Made by a program: the position numbers and the translations under genes
Notes under the pieces: generated by a model
Told to the model about the DNA's origin: nothing
Database searches by the model: none
Seen by the model: only the letters and a program-made list of their open reading frames with translations
Source: Penaeus vannamei
Taxonomy: Eukaryota > Arthropoda > Malacostraca > Decapoda > Penaeidae
Assembly (NCBI RefSeq): GCF_042767895.1
Contig: NC_091577.1
Coordinates: 2,123,481-2,133,480, forward strand
DNA length: 10,000 nucleotides
Direction of reading: 5' to 3'
Shown: one piece after another, positions 9,732-10,000 of the stretch
Layout of the letters: each line of letters opens with the position of its first letter
Position numbering within the stretch: position 1 is the first letter of the stretch

Positions 9732-9780
9732 GTCCCCATGCCCAATGAATTGGCCTGATGGCATGTATCACCTAACCCTT

Positions 9781-9961
9781 CCTTTAGGGGTAAGCATCCA
9801 AGACTCCCCTCAATTAGGGGGGTTAGGATCCAGTCCTTCCTTCAAATAAGGGGTCAATTTTCTCAGAAAAGCCCGCGAATAGGGGGTACAAAAAATGGCC
9901 GTTTCCTTCCATTAGGGGGGATTTCAAAAGTTGGGAACCCGCATATGTACCTAAATAAGGG
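9781..9961 (+). repeat. Degenerate repeat of G-runs, about 32-base spacing
   Basis: G-runs of 3-6 preceded by A/T (tta, ata, taa) begin at 9787, 9817, 9850, 9882, 9915 and 9959, giving steps of 30, 33, 32, 33 and 44. Several are preceded by pyrimidine tracts (ccttcc, cccct) that could pair with the G-run, as in tcccct-caatt-agggg. Sequence between the runs is not well conserved, so this is an old tandem array or a phased motif. Confidence 0.55.
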
Positions 9962-9965
9962 AAGT

Positions 9966-9985
9966 GGGGGGGGGGGGGGAGGGGG
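9966..9985 (+). repeat. G14-A-G5 homopolymer tract
   Basis: Fourteen G (9966-9979), one A, then five G. It continues the G-run trend of the preceding 180 bases. Its length is a likely site of sequencing or assembly error. Confidence 0.95.
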
Positions 9986-10000
9986 CGAACACGAACTGTA

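Noticed and set aside
9781..9961. CRISPR array or telomere repeat
   Set aside because: Only the short G-run is shared, with no 20+ base repeat; the context is eukaryotic. The arthropod telomere unit TTAGG is not present in tandem.

Overview
This window looks like repeat-dominated arthropod DNA, most likely a decapod crustacean. I infer this from the mix of retroelement families, the long (AT)n/(AC)n microsatellites and the AT-rich gene-free sequence; nothing here proves a taxon. There is no convincing host gene, RNA gene or prokaryotic feature. Three non-LTR/Penelope-type retroelement copies lie on the minus strand and fill about 1-7700.

Layout, following the minus strand from high to low coordinates. 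(1) About 6675-7690 is a badly decayed LINE: the tail of an endonuclease domain (SDH motif), the linker and the first reverse transcriptase motifs, split by stops and frameshifts, with a 22-base A tract on the coding strand. (2) 6421-6589 is a compound AT/AC microsatellite. (3) 4578-6422 is a 5'-truncated Penelope-like element (PLE) with one open frame of 614 codons holding a PLE reverse transcriptase and a C-terminal GIY-YIG endonuclease. Two of the three expected RT catalytic aspartates are replaced, by Asn and Gly. (4) 3892-4577 is non-coding: PLE 3' end and/or LINE 5' leader, with small direct repeats. (5) 1-3891 is an I-superfamily-like LINE with ORF1 (three CCHC-type zinc knuckles, one internal TAG) and ORF2 (APE endonuclease, then RNase H running off the window start).

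The LINE ORF2 is rearranged. The RT catalytic core is absent. The endonuclease-RT linker appears once on the minus strand and once, partly overlapping, on the plus strand, making a 300-400 bp imperfect palindrome whose outer end coincides with the deletion breakpoint.

The right part (about 7700-10000) has no recognisable gene. About 7700-8820 is AT-rich and featureless. 8826-9250 is unusually rich in hairpins, including a three-stem nested structure at 9126-9244. 9597-9731 is an imperfect palindrome resembling a small MITE. 9781-9985 has G-runs spaced about 32 bases apart, ending in a G14 homopolymer.

In intact relatives the parts would cooperate as follows: ORF1 protein coats element RNA, the endonuclease nicks the target, RT copies the RNA at the nick and RNase H removes the template. 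None of the copies here looks able to encode all of these activities.
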